Shown: piece after piece, positions 16,587 through 25,641 of the stretch
How the letters are laid out: each line of letters opens with the position of its first letter
Position numbering within the stretch: position 1 is the stretch's first letter
Source of the DNA: Streptomyces sp. Ag109_O5-1
Lineage (GTDB): Bacteria; Actinomycetota; Actinomycetes; Streptomycetales; Streptomycetaceae
Assembly (NCBI RefSeq): GCF_003814875.1
Contig: NZ_RKQF01000001.1
Coordinates: 4,464,001 to 4,528,000, forward strand
Direction: 5' to 3'
Length of the DNA stretch: 64,000 nucleotides
Notes under the pieces: model-generated
Told to the model about the DNA's origin: nothing
Databases searched by the model: none
What the model saw: only the letters and a program-made list of their open reading frames with translations
Program-made: the position numbers and the translations under genes

Positions 16587-19175
16587 TCAGAACAGACTCA
16601 GCAGTGCCTCCGCAGGGTCCGTCAGTCCCGTCTCCCCGTCCGGCAGCGGCAGTTCGAACCACACCGTCTTCCCGCGGGGCGTCCGGCGTGAGCCCCACGC
16701 CGCGCTCAGCAGGCCGACCAGCTGGAGGCCACGGCCGCCCTCGTCCGTGTCGCGGGCGCGGCGGCGCCTCGGCTGGACCAGGCCGGAGTCCCAGACCTCG
16801 CAGACCAGGGTGCGGTCGAGGAGGAGGCGGAGCCTTATCTCGCCCTCGCCGTACCGCAGCGCGTTGGTGACCAGCTCGCTGACGAGCAGTTCCGCCGTGT
16901 CGACCAGGGGCTCCAGGTCCCAGGTGAGGAGCTGGCCGCGCGCGTACTCACGGGCGCGGCCCACACTGCGCGGCTCGCGCGGCAGCGTCCAGTCGCCGAC
17001 CGACTCGGCCGGCAGCCCCTGGACACGTGCCATCAGCAACGCGATGTCGTCCTCGCCGTGGTGCGTGTCGAGGGTGTTGAGGACGTGGTCGCAGACGTCC
17101 TCCAGGGGCTGGGAGGGGTCGGTGAGGGCCCCCACGAACGCTTGCAGGCCCTCGTCCAGGGGGTGGTCGCGGGACTCGACCAGGCCGTCCGTGTAGAGGG
17201 CGAGGAGGGAGCCCTCGGGGAGGTCCACCTCCACCTCCTCGAAGGGCTCGCCGCCGACGCCGAGCGGCATGCCGGGCGGGACGTCGAGCATCAGGGCGGC
17301 CTCGCCGGGTTCGACCAGCACGGGGGGCAGGTGGCCGGCATTGGCGAACGTACAGCGTCTGGTGACGGAGTCGTAGACCGCGTAGACGCAGGTCGCGAGG
17401 TAGACCTCGGAGAGGTCCGCGTCGCGGGGCTGGCGGGCCGTGCGGGTGGCCTGCTGGACCCCGCCTGGGGTGCCGAGGCCGCGGGCGATCTCGTCCAACG
17501 CGGAGAGGACTTCGGCGGGTTCCAGATCCAGCAGGGCCAGGGTGCGGACCGCCGTGCGGAGTTCGCCCATCGCGACGGCCGCGCGCAGGCCGCGGCCCAT
17601 CACGTCGCCGACGACCAGTGCCGTGCGGTGGCCGGGGAGTTCGATGACGTCGAACCAGTCACCGCCGACCTCGGTCGCCGCGTTGCCGGGAAGGTAACGG
17701 CACGCGATGTCCAGGCCCGAGGCCTCGGGGTCGCCGGGCGGGAGCAGGGACCGTTGCAGTATCAACGCGCGTTCGTGTTCGCGGCGGTACAGGCGCGCGT
17801 TGTCGATACAGACGGCCGCGCGGGCCGCCAGTTCGACGGCGAGTTCCCGGTCGCGGTCGCCGAACGGCTCGCTGCCCTTGGTGCGGGCGAACTGGGCGAG
17901 GCCGACGACCGTGTCGTGGGCGACCATCGGGACCGCGAGGGTGGACTGGACGAGGCCGCCCTCCTCGGCGGGCACCTGCTGCGGGCGGGCCGTGCGCAGG
18001 GCGTCCGCGCAGGGCGAGTTGAAGGGGTAGTGGTGGACCGCGCCGACGGCGACGGGAGCGCCGCCGCCCACGAAGGGCGCGTCGGAGACCGCGCTGGCGA
18101 AGGCGACGCGGCGCAGCTCGGCGCTGCCGTCGGCGAGGCCCGGTGGGGTCTCGTCGCCGGCCAGCAGGCCCTGGTAGAGGTCGACGGTGGCGAGGTCGCA
18201 GAAGCCGGGCACGACCACGTCGAGGAGTTCGCGGGCGGTGGTCTCCAGGTCGAGGGAGTTGCCTATACGGGCGCCGGCCTCGTTGAGGAGGGCGAGGTTC
18301 CTCCGTGCTGCGGCGGCCTCGCGGGCGGCGGCGCGGCGGGCCGTGATGTCCAGGCCCAGCCAGGCGATGCCGATCGGGCGGCCACTGCCGCTGTGCACCC
18401 GGTAGAGGTTGATGGACCAGTGCCGGCGTTCCTCGGAGCCCGGCACGAAGCCCGTGACGTGCATGTCGGTGATGGAGTTGCCGGTGTCCAGGACCCGGCG
18501 CAGGGTCGCCGCGACCCGCTCGGCCTCGGCGCGCGGCAGGTAGTCGTGGACTCCCTTGCCGCGGTGGTCGTCGGGGGTGCCGCCGAAGATGGAGGAGAAC
18601 CGCAGGTTGGCGCGGCGGATCCGCAGGTCGGGGTCGATCAGCAGGAAGCCGAAAGGAGATTGACCGAATATCGACTGCGAGGCCGCGAGGTCGGTCTCGA
18701 TGCTGCGCAGGGTACGGACGTCGACCACTATGCAGACGGCCGCGTGCTCGCCCTCGGCGGTGCGGGTGGGCATGACGTAGACCTCTGCGAGGCCTTCCTC
18801 GCCGCGCCGGCCGTCGGGGCCGTCGGGCATCCGGAACGGGACCACACCGGTCCACTCCCGCCCGTCGAGGATCTCGGCCATCTTCCGCTGGCCGTGCTCG
18901 CGCAGGTCGGAGTCGACGAACGCCTCGATGGGGTCCATGCCGACGGCGCGCTCCGCGGGGATGCCGAAGACCTGTTCGGCCCGCAGGCTCCACTGGTCGA
19001 CCAGGCCGCCGGCGCCGATGGAGAACGAGGCGACCTTGATGTAGTCGTAGATCGAGCCGGGCGGGCTGCTCTGCCACATGGCGTCGCCAGGGGCCGCGGC
19101 TGTCTCCGCGGTCCCCGCCCTCACGCCGTCCGAGGGGTCCTCGGACTCCGTGGCCTTAGCTGGTATCTCGCTCAC
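16587..19175 (-). CDS. PAS-PAS-GAF-SpoIIE phosphatase with C-terminal HATPase
   Basis: An 862-residue cytoplasmic signalling protein. Domains in order: PAS (~44-155), PAS (~165-280), GAF (~300-455), PP2C/SpoIIE phosphatase (~460-695, with EVGGDWFD and VVGDVMGRG supplying metal-binding Asp residues) and anti-sigma-type HATPase (~730-850, SELVTNALRYG and GRGLQLV). This fusion can act as both phosphatase and kinase on STAS anti-anti-sigma factors, linking a sensed ligand or redox state to an alternative sigma factor. The GTG at 19175 has GGAGGGGA eight bases upstream. No STAS or sigma gene is adjacent. Confidence 0.92.
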   Translation of the reverse strand: MSEIPAKATESEDPSDGVRAGTAETAAAPGDAMWQSSPPGSIYDYIKVASFSIGAGGLVDQWSLRAEQVFGIPAERAVGMDPIEAFVDSDLREHGQRKMAEILDGREWTGVVPFRMPDGPDGRRGEEGLAEVYVMPTRTAEGEHAAVCIVVDVRTLRSIETDLAASQSIFGQSPFGFLLIDPDLRIRRANLRFSSIFGGTPDDHRGKGVHDYLPRAEAERVAATLRRVLDTGNSITDMHVTGFVPGSEERRHWSINLYRVHSGSGRPIGIAWLGLDITARRAAAREAAAARRNLALLNEAGARIGNSLDLETTARELLDVVVPGFCDLATVDLYQGLLAGDETPPGLADGSAELRRVAFASAVSDAPFVGGGAPVAVGAVHHYPFNSPCADALRTARPQQVPAEEGGLVQSTLAVPMVAHDTVVGLAQFARTKGSEPFGDRDRELAVELAARAAVCIDNARLYRREHERALILQRSLLPPGDPEASGLDIACRYLPGNAATEVGGDWFDVIELPGHRTALVVGDVMGRGLRAAVAMGELRTAVRTLALLDLEPAEVLSALDEIARGLGTPGGVQQATRTARQPRDADLSEVYLATCVYAVYDSVTRRCTFANAGHLPPVLVEPGEAALMLDVPPGMPLGVGGEPFEEVEVDLPEGSLLALYTDGLVESRDHPLDEGLQAFVGALTDPSQPLEDVCDHVLNTLDTHHGEDDIALLMARVQGLPAESVGDWTLPREPRSVGRAREYARGQLLTWDLEPLVDTAELLVSELVTNALRYGEGEIRLRLLLDRTLVCEVWDSGLVQPRRRRARDTDEGGRGLQLVGLLSAAWGSRRTPRGKTVWFELPLPDGETGLTDPAEALLSLF

Positions 19176-19434
19176 GCGAACCGTCCCCTCCAGCTCACCG
19201 CGCCCGGCACCGGTCACCGGATGCGGCTGCCCGCAGTATCCAGCACTACGGTGCCGCCTGACACGGTGTTCACGATCACAGCACGGTCCCGATGATTTCC
19301 GGACCGGACCGTGACAACACTTCCAGTCTTCTAACCAGGGAACACGCCCTCGAATCACACACTCCGGCACCCGTTCGCAGGCCACTCTCGCGAGTGGACG
19401 CCATAACGGTGCGTGTACACCCCGTTCACCCCGT

Positions 19435-19863
19435 TCAGCCGGGTACGGCCAGCTCGAACCAGACCGTCTTGCCGGTGCTGCCGGGCCGGGTGCCCCAGCT
19501 GCGCGAGGAGCCGGCGACCAACTGGAGGCCGCGGCCGCTCTCGTCGTCGGGGCTGGCGGCGCGTTCGCGCGGCGGGTCGGGGAGCGGGTCGGAGACCTCG
19601 ACGCGCAGGGTGTCGCCGAGGCCGGCGGGGCGGACGAGGCGGACGCCGATGGGGCCGGTGGCGTGCCGCAGCGAGTTGGTGACCAACTCGCTGACCAGCA
19701 GGGCGGTGATGTCGGCGAGAGTGTCCAGGCCCCAGCCCCGCAATTGGTCTCGGACCGCGGTACGGGCGGTGCGCACGGCGCCCGGTTCCGCGGGAAAGGT
19801 CCACTCGACGGAGACACCTTCGGTGTCGATCACACCGATCACTTCCCGTGCAGCGTGCGGCAT
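19435..19863 (-). CDS. Anti-sigma-type serine kinase / HATPase protein
   Basis: A 142-residue stand-alone RsbW-like HATPase_c_2 domain. It has the N-box SELVTNSLRHATG, the G1 region near VSDPLPDPP and the G2 box GRGLQLV, and ends in GKTVWFEL. The same closing motifs are in the HATPase of the phosphatase downstream, so the two look related by duplication and may share a partner. The ATG at 19863 has only a weak GGGCGGG site. The 259-base gap before the phosphatase shows no further gene. Confidence 0.88.
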   Translation of the reverse strand: MPHAAREVIGVIDTEGVSVEWTFPAEPGAVRTARTAVRDQLRGWGLDTLADITALLVSELVTNSLRHATGPIGVRLVRPAGLGDTLRVEVSDPLPDPPRERAASPDDESGRGLQLVAGSSRSWGTRPGSTGKTVWFELAVPG

Positions 19864-20003
19864 GCCCGCCCATGCCCGGTTTCATTGGGTTAATGGGCAC
19901 ATACCCGATATCCAGGGGGCAGTACCGCGCGGGAGGGCGCGCTGTGGTGCGAATGGCTTACGCCGGGGGTCGTGCGCCTATGAGCTCGGGTGGTGCGGGT
20001 GGC

Positions 20004-20085
20004 GGGCGGCCACGGGTTCGTTGGGGCTTGTCGCGCCCACGCGGCGGAGCCGCACATTGCTACAGCCCCGCCCCCCTGAAGGGGG
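20004..20085 (-). repeat. Streptomyces-type interspersed repeat, copy 3
   Basis: Same orientation as copy 2, sharing GGGGCTGTAGCAATGTGCGG and the GCGGCTCCGCCGC core. It sits between the HATPase gene and the Nudix gene, ending just before the Nudix stop codon. Confidence 0.8.
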
Positions 20086-20098
20086 TGGGGCTTCGCCC

Positions 20099-20506
20099 CT
20101 ACCCCCTCCCCGTCAACCGCGCGGCGACCTCGCGTACCGCCGGCACGTCCTGGTCCAGCCAGTGCACGTCCCAGAGTTCCTCCGGTGTCAGCCAGCGGAG
20201 TTCGTCGTGGTCCTGGAGGGGCTTGGGGGCCGCGGAGCCGGGGCACAGGGTCGCCGTCCACACCTGGAGGACGTACGGCGCCTTCAGGGGCCACTCCCCC
20301 GGCACGCGCGCCACGGTCTCGGTCTCCACGCCCAACTCCTCGCGCAGTTCGCGCACCAGGGCGTGCTCCGGCGTCTCGCCCGGCTCGGTCTTGCCGCCGG
20401 GCAGCTCCCAGCGGCCGGCCAGCTCCGGGGGCGCGCTGCGGCGGGCCGCGAGCAGGCGGCCCGCGTCGAGCAGGGCGGCTCCGACCACCACGATCCGTTC
20501 GCTCAT
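20099..20506 (-). CDS. Nudix hydrolase, MutT-like
   Basis: A 135-residue Nudix-fold pyrophosphohydrolase. The Nudix box GGKTEPGETPEHALVRELRE, continuing ELGVE, has every metal-binding Glu. Length and the WELPGGK lead-in fit the MutT subfamily that removes oxidised nucleotides such as 8-oxo-dGTP, although the substrate cannot be fixed from sequence. ATG start. Confidence 0.93.
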   Translation of the reverse strand: MSERIVVVGAALLDAGRLLAARRSAPPELAGRWELPGGKTEPGETPEHALVRELREELGVETETVARVPGEWPLKAPYVLQVWTATLCPGSAAPKPLQDHDELRWLTPEELWDVHWLDQDVPAVREVAARLTGRG

Positions 20507-20537
20507 GGCCCGGAGCCTACGGGAGGAGCCGGACGGC

Positions 20538-20747
20538 TCAGTTACGGATGCCGCCGTCCCCGTTGCCGTTGCCGTTGCTGTGGCCGATGCGCTCGACCCA
20601 GTAGAGCTGCTTGTGTCCGCGGTCGTCGAGACTGTCGGCGATCTTCTGCGCCTCGGCCCGGGTCGCGTACCGGCCGACGCGGTAGCGATTGCCGTTGTCG
20701 TCCTGCCGTATGACGAGCCAGGGGAGAGAGACCGTGCCTTCCGTCAT
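20538..20747 (-). CDS. Small SPOR-like domain protein
   Basis: A 69-residue protein with the pattern WLVIRQDDNGNRYRVGRYAT followed by RAEAQKIADSLD, resembling a minimal SPOR fold, and an Asn/Gly-rich tail. The ATG at 20747 was chosen because GGAGGGG lies about six bases upstream; an in-frame codon 33 bases earlier has no site. Small proteins of this kind are widespread in Streptomyces. A peptidoglycan link is only suggested by fold similarity. Confidence 0.72.
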   Translation of the reverse strand: MTEGTVSLPWLVIRQDDNGNRYRVGRYATRAEAQKIADSLDDRGHKQLYWVERIGHSNGNGNGDGGIRN

Positions 20748-20899
20748 CGCGCCCCTCCGTTTCTCCCGGCTCCCGCCCATCCCCGCCCCGCTAAGGAAAC
20801 CGCACTCCGCATATGCCCGAGCGTACGCCTAACCTTTACGCAGCGAATACGGCTTTTCACAAAGAGGTACGCAACCAGCCAGAACGGCGGGGGCGCACG

Positions 20900-21082
20900 A
20901 TGACGAATGCGCCGTTCGGGCGCCTCCCGCTTCGGGTCGCGGGCATGCCGGGGACAGGCCGGATCACCTGGGAAAACGGCCGGATTGCAGCGGCCGGTGT
21001 CAGGCCGGACCTGACCGGTGAAGGCGTCAACTATCGCAAGGGTGTGCGCTACTTCACGGGCAGGTGGTACGAGGCGCGGTAG
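20900..21082 (+). CDS. Small hypothetical protein
   Basis: A possible 60-residue protein (MTNAPFGRLPLRVAG... ending FTGRWYEAR) with Streptomyces-like third-position GC and a loose GGCGGGGGC site before the ATG. Its last 34 bases overlap the 3' end of the convergent GntR gene. No family recognised. It is divergent from the SPOR-like gene, and the AT-richer stretch 20800-20890 between them may hold both promoters. Confidence 0.4.
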   Translation: MTNAPFGRLPLRVAGMPGTGRITWENGRIAAAGVRPDLTGEGVNYRKGVRYFTGRWYEAR

Positions 21083-21801
21083 CGGTCGGCCGGGATGACG
21101 ACGTCCGCAGTCTCCACCGGGCGGCCGGAGGCGTAGTACGTCCGCTGGATCACGAGGACCACATGGCCGGGGACCCCGCCCAGGGTGAGCAGTTCCTCGG
21201 CGAGGCCGGGGCGGGCGCCGACCTCCTCGGTGACGTTGTCCACGACGACGTCGATGGCACGCATCCGCTCGACGACCCCCATGCCGCCGAGCGGGCCCTC
21301 CTCGGGCAGCATCACGGGGGTGCGGCCGGTGACAGCGAGGGGCTCCCAGGAGGTGGAGAGCATCATCGGCTCGCCCCCGTCCCGGAACAGGTACCGGGTG
21401 CGCATCACGCGGTCGCCGATCTGGATGGCGAGCCGGTCGGCGATCACGGCACCGGCCTCGGCCTGCTCACTGCTGGACTCCCAGGTGCCGCGCGCCGCCG
21501 CGTCGGACTGCTCCTGCCGGAACGGGGTGGCGCCGCCGGCCGGCCGGAACCCGGAGCGGGCCACCCGGCGCGGCACGGGCCGCTCCCGGACATAGGTCCC
21601 GGAGCCGGAGCGGCCCTCGACCAGCCCCTCGGCCATCAGCACCTTGCGGGCCTCCAGGGCGACCGTGTCGGAGACGCCGTACTCCTCGCGGATGCGGGCC
21701 TGGGAGGGGAGCCGGGTGTGAGGGGGCAGCGAACCGTCGACGATCTTCTTGCGGAGATCACCCGCGACACGCAGATACGCCGGCTGCTCACCGAAAGTCA
21801 C
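21049..21801 (-). CDS. GntR-family regulator with UTRA domain
   Basis: A 250-residue HutC-subfamily repressor. The N-terminal winged helix-turn-helix (about residues 8-75) contains LPSQARIREEYGVSDTVALE and the wing GRSGSGTYV. The C-terminal UTRA ligand-binding domain (about 95-245) ends in a RTYYASGRPVETADVVIPAD strand. The GTG at 21801 follows a GGGAGC site. The inverted repeat just upstream (21815-21840) suggests autoregulation. Ligand and target genes are unknown. Confidence 0.9.
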   Translation of the reverse strand: MTFGEQPAYLRVAGDLRKKIVDGSLPPHTRLPSQARIREEYGVSDTVALEARKVLMAEGLVEGRSGSGTYVRERPVPRRVARSGFRPAGGATPFRQEQSDAAARGTWESSSEQAEAGAVIADRLAIQIGDRVMRTRYLFRDGGEPMMLSTSWEPLAVTGRTPVMLPEEGPLGGMGVVERMRAIDVVVDNVTEEVGARPGLAEELLTLGGVPGHVVLVIQRTYYASGRPVETADVVIPADRYRASYHLPVK

Positions 21802-21814
21802 TGGCCGCTCCCAT

Positions 21815-21840
21815 CAGGTTGTACAGACAGCTACAGCCTG
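21815..21840. promoter_or_regulatory. Candidate operator of the GntR regulator
   Basis: CAGGTTGTA and TACAGCCTG form a 9-bp inverted repeat with one mismatch and an 8-base spacer, 14 bases upstream of the gntR start. Position and symmetry fit an autoregulatory site for a dimeric GntR protein. Confidence 0.6.
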
Positions 21841-21948
21841 GCAACCGTGGGTTGTGCCCCGCAAGCAAAGGCCAGAGAATCACTCGATGTGATGACATCT
21901 GGCCCGGGGATGCTTTACGCAGGCACTTTCTCCCCGCTATAGCCGCGA

Positions 21949-23166
21949 TCACACCTCCATGCCGGAGCCACTTCCTCCACTGCCGGAGCCGGCGCCTCCG
22001 CCGTCGCCGGAGGGCGGGGTGGTGGCGAGGCCCAAAGCCTTGCGGGCGGTGACCGTCCGCTTCGGGTCGAGCAACGCCGAGGCCTTGTCGTAGTGCGCGT
22101 AGTAGGTGTCCGCGTCCGTGGCCTGCGCGGCCTTCGCCCACTCCGCGCGGGCCTTGTCCAGGTCCGCGGCCAGGTCGTTCACCGGCCGCTTCGCGTCCGG
22201 GTCCCAGTCGTGCGCGCGCAGCGTCCCGGCCTGCTTGCCGAGGGCCGTGGCCACTCGGCCCGCCCAGGCCCGGTAGCCGGGCAGGTCGTCCTCGACGTAC
22301 TCCGACTCGGGGACGGTGTCGAGGGCCGAGTTGAGGACGTGCGCGGCGTCGAGGTAGGCGATCTGGTCGGCGTCGAGTGTGCTCTCGTCGTTGCGCAGCG
22401 AACCGGACAGCTTCTTGCCCTCGGTCGTGCTGCCGAAGACGCAGGAGACCTCCCGGTCCCCGAACCCCCAACTGTCCTCGCTGGGCGTGAAGTGGTACAC
22501 GTCGACGTCGTGGGGGATCGCCCAGCCGTCCATCGCGTAGCCGTCCTCCAGGGCGTAGCAGCGCTGGTCGGCCGAGTCACCGACGCTGCTGTCGCCCGGG
22601 TAGGCCGAGCCCTTGAGGTCGAAGGTGGCGAAGACCTCGCCGTCGTGCGTCCTTTCGCAGTCCACGACGGTGACGTCGGAGACCAGGTCACCGGTGAGCG
22701 CCCCGTCCGGGGTGTCGAAGCAGTCACCGGTGGACAGCGAGAGGCTGGAGCTGTCGTCGACGCCCTCCTTGACGCCCTGCCAGAAGTCGGCCGCGCCACC
22801 GGTGGCCAGCACCAGCACCGCCAGGGCCAGCCCGATCGAGGAGAACACCGACCCGGTGACCGCCATCGCCCTGCCGCGCTCGCCGCGTCTGCGTATCTGG
22901 CCCAGCGCAACCAGCCCGAGCACCAGCCCCACCCCCGGCAGACAGCACAGCAGCCCCAGCACGAGGGAGGCGATGGCGAGGCCGTTGACGGGCGCCGGGA
23001 CGGCGTAGGGGCTGTAACCCTGCCCCCAGGGCTGGTACGGCGACGGGTACGGCGGCTGCTGCCCGTACGCCGCCTGTGGGTACTGCGGGTACTGCGGCAG
23101 GCCCGACTGAGGCGGCTGATACGGCCCTTGTGGCTGGTGGGGGCCGGGGGGCGGAGGTATGGACAC
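21949..23166 (-). CDS. DUF4190/septum-formation-type membrane protein
   Basis: A 405-residue protein. Residues 1-60 are a Pro/Gln/Tyr-rich cytoplasmic tail; then a two-helix DUF4190 module (NGLAIASLVLGLLCCLPGVG and SIGLALAVLVLATGG) and an extracytoplasmic domain of the septum-formation type (LSTGDCFDTPDG, CERTHDGEVFATFDL, with paired Cys). It ends in a Gly/Ser-rich tail. The GTG at 23166 follows AGGAG at ten bases. It is divergent from the serpin pair across 100 bases. A role at the envelope or septum is inferred from the family name only. Confidence 0.8.
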   Translation of the reverse strand: MSIPPPPGPHQPQGPYQPPQSGLPQYPQYPQAAYGQQPPYPSPYQPWGQGYSPYAVPAPVNGLAIASLVLGLLCCLPGVGLVLGLVALGQIRRRGERGRAMAVTGSVFSSIGLALAVLVLATGGAADFWQGVKEGVDDSSSLSLSTGDCFDTPDGALTGDLVSDVTVVDCERTHDGEVFATFDLKGSAYPGDSSVGDSADQRCYALEDGYAMDGWAIPHDVDVYHFTPSEDSWGFGDREVSCVFGSTTEGKKLSGSLRNDESTLDADQIAYLDAAHVLNSALDTVPESEYVEDDLPGYRAWAGRVATALGKQAGTLRAHDWDPDAKRPVNDLAADLDKARAEWAKAAQATDADTYYAHYDKASALLDPKRTVTARKALGLATTPPSGDGGGAGSGSGGSGSGMEV

Positions 23167-23266
23167 CGGTACCGTGCTCCTGAGGGGGCGTTCGGCCGCG
23201 TGGAAACGGACGGCTGGACGTACGTACGACTGCGCGCATCGTAAGCGCGCCGTGATCGGGGGCGGA

Positions 23267-24472
23267 ATGAGGGTCGGGACGACGGTCGTGCGCGCGGTGA
23301 ACGGGCTGACCGCGCGCTGGGCGGCCGCCTCGGAGGGCGGCACGGCGTTCTCGGCGGCCGGGGTGTGGCCGCTGCTGGCCTTCCTGGCGGACGGGGCGGA
23401 CGGTCCGGCGCGGGACGAGCTGGCGGCGGCCCTCGGCCTGCCGGCGGAGGAAGCGGCGGGCGCGGCACGGGAGTTGCTCGCCGGGATGGCTGGGATGTCC
23501 GGCCTGGACACCGCCCTGGGGGTGTGGACCCAGCGGACCCTGGAGCTGCGGGAGGCCTGGGCGGCCGGGTTGCCCGCCGACACCCACGGGGTGCTGACCG
23601 GGGACCCGGCGGCGGACCGCGAGGCGCTGGACGCCTGGGCCGTGCGGCGCACGGGCGGGCTGATCGACCGTATGCCGGTCGCGGTCGACCAGAGCACCGA
23701 GCTGGTCCTGGCGAGCGCGCTGGCGATGCGCACGCGCTGGCTGGCGCCCTTCGAGGAATGGCCGCTGCAGACGGCGTACGAGCCATGGGCGGCGGTGGAG
23801 CGGCTCGGACTGCGCCGCTCCAGCGTCCTGCTGGACCGTATCGGAGTGGCGGACACCCCGGACGGTTTCGTCACCGAGCTGAAGGTGCTGGGCGGCAACG
23901 CCCTGGACGTCCATCTGCTGCTCGGCGAGGAGCGGATGACGCCGGGGCAGGTGCTGGGCGCGGGTCTCGGCATCCTGGACGGCACCCACACGGTGGTGCC
24001 GGGCGGCCGGCTCCCCTACGGGGAACCCGGACCGGGCGTGAGCGTGGAAAAGGTGCGGTGCGAGCGCCCGCAGCAGCCGCGGCTCGACGTGACGACGGTG
24101 GCGTTCGACATGACGGCGAGCCACGATCTGCTGGAGCTGCACCGGCTGTTCGGACTCACCACGGCGAGGGACGCGTCCCAGGGACACTTCCCCGGCGTCA
24201 GCGACTTCCCGCTCGCCGTCGGCTCGGCCGAACAGGCCACGATGGCGAAGTTCGGTGCGCTGGGCTTCGAAGCGGCGGCGGTGACGGCGTTCGGAATGGC
24301 CGGGGCCGGCGCCCCGCCGCCGCGGCGGCATGTCACCACCGAGATCAGGGCCGCGTTCGACCGTCCCTTCGGCTTCCTGGCCCTGCACCGGCACTCCCGG
24401 CTCGTCCTCGCGGCGGGCTGGGTCACGGATCCCCTGCCCTTCCCCACGTACTCCTGGGAGGACGACCAATGA
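23267..24472 (+). CDS. Serpin-family protein, first of a pair
   Basis: A 401-residue protein with the serpin fold. The N-terminal helices match serpin helix A/B patterns (FSAAGVWPLLAFLADGADGP). The hinge is GFEAAAVTAFGMAG, like the small-residue P15-P9 stretch of inhibitory serpins. The C-terminal signature is DRPFGFLALHRHSRLVLAAG. No signal peptide was seen, so it should act in the cytoplasm on an unknown protease. The ATG at 23267 has GGGGGCGGA upstream. It overlaps the next gene by four bases (ATGA). Confidence 0.82.
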   Translation: MRVGTTVVRAVNGLTARWAAASEGGTAFSAAGVWPLLAFLADGADGPARDELAAALGLPAEEAAGAARELLAGMAGMSGLDTALGVWTQRTLELREAWAAGLPADTHGVLTGDPAADREALDAWAVRRTGGLIDRMPVAVDQSTELVLASALAMRTRWLAPFEEWPLQTAYEPWAAVERLGLRRSSVLLDRIGVADTPDGFVTELKVLGGNALDVHLLLGEERMTPGQVLGAGLGILDGTHTVVPGGRLPYGEPGPGVSVEKVRCERPQQPRLDVTTVAFDMTASHDLLELHRLFGLTTARDASQGHFPGVSDFPLAVGSAEQATMAKFGALGFEAAAVTAFGMAGAGAPPPRRHVTTEIRAAFDRPFGFLALHRHSRLVLAAGWVTDPLPFPTYSWEDDQ

Positions 24473-25641
24473 ACGACACCGTCCGCGCCGTCAACGCGCT
24501 CACCGCCCGCTGGGCACGGCAGACCAGACGGGGCACGGTCTTCTCGGCCGCCGGTGTCTGGACCCTCCTGGCCTTCCTCGCCGACGGCGCCACCGGCCCC
24601 GCCCGGGACGAGCTGGCCCGTGCCGTGGGGATGCAGGCGGACCAGGCCGCCGCCGGTGCACGGGAGTTATTCATCGGGCTCGACTCGATGTCCGGCGTCG
24701 AGTCGGCCCTGGGGCTGTGGACCGACCGTGCCCTGGAGGTGCGCGAGCAGTGGGCGGCGGGGCTGCCCGCCGACGCGCACGGGGTGCTCGGCGACGATCC
24801 GGCGGCCTCCCAGGAGGCGCTGGACGCGTGGGCGGCGAAGCGTACCGGGGGGCTGGTGGAGCGGATGCCGGTCCGGCTGGGCGAAGCTGCGCGGATGGTC
24901 CTGGCGACCGCGCTGGCGCTGCGCACGGAGTGGCAGCATCCGTTCCGGGAGACGGTACTGCGGCCCGGCTCCGGGCCCTGGCAGGGCCGTACGCTGGCCG
25001 GCCTGCACCGCAGCAGTGTGCGGCCGGACCGGATCGGCGTGACCGACGGCCCGGACGGGCAGGTCACCACGCTGAAGGTGCTGGGCGGCAACGGCATCGA
25101 CGTGCATCTCCTGCTCGGCGCGGAGGGGATGGCCCCCGGTCAGGTGCTGCACACGGGCATCGGCGTCCTGGAGCGGGCCCTGCCGGTGACGACCGGCGGA
25201 CAGCTCCCCTACGGGCCGGCGGGACCGGGCGTGGTGGTGGAGCGGCAGCCGTCCGTCACCCCGGATCCGGTGCGGCTCGATGTGACGACCCCCGGCTTCG
25301 TGGTCCGGGCCGACCACGATCTGCTGCAGCTCCACGGCCTGTTCGGGCTGTCCACGGCCACGAACGCCCGCGAGGGGCACTTCCCCGGGATCAGCGTTGC
25401 GCCGCTGGCCGTCGGCGCGGCCGGGCAGTCCGCGGTCGCGGAGTTCGGCCCGCTGGGCTTCCGGGCCGCCGCGGTGACGGCCGTCGTGGCGGCGCCGGGC
25501 GGCGGACCGCCGCGGTACGCGCACGAGTCCACCGTCGTCCGGGCCGTCTTCGACCGGCCGTTCGGCTTCCTCGCCGTCCACCGCGGGACCCGGCTGGCGC
25601 TGGCGGCGGGGTGGGTGACCGACCCGACCGTGGCCGGCTAG
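24469..25641 (+). CDS. Serpin-family protein, second of a pair, with a TTA codon
   Basis: A 390-residue paralogue of the preceding gene and translationally coupled to it. The hinge reads GFRAAAVTAVVAAPGGG and the C-terminal signature DRPFGFLAVHRGTRLALAAG. The reactive-loop segment between them differs from the first copy, implying another target. Codon 67 is TTA (24667-24669), so translation should depend on the bldA tRNA. Its TAG stop overlaps the convergent dehydrogenase stop within ctag. Confidence 0.82.
   Translation: MNDTVRAVNALTARWARQTRRGTVFSAAGVWTLLAFLADGATGPARDELARAVGMQADQAAAGARELFIGLDSMSGVESALGLWTDRALEVREQWAAGLPADAHGVLGDDPAASQEALDAWAAKRTGGLVERMPVRLGEAARMVLATALALRTEWQHPFRETVLRPGSGPWQGRTLAGLHRSSVRPDRIGVTDGPDGQVTTLKVLGGNGIDVHLLLGAEGMAPGQVLHTGIGVLERALPVTTGGQLPYGPAGPGVVVERQPSVTPDPVRLDVTTPGFVVRADHDLLQLHGLFGLSTATNAREGHFPGISVAPLAVGAAGQSAVAEFGPLGFRAAAVTAVVAAPGGGPPRYAHESTVVRAVFDRPFGFLAVHRGTRLALAAGWVTDPTVAG

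Noticed and set aside
19176..19817. N-terminal extension of the SpoIIE phosphatase
   Set aside because: The open frame continues upstream, but its translation is Ser/Pro/Arg shadow sequence across the neighbouring HATPase gene, and GTG 19175 has a strong ribosome site.
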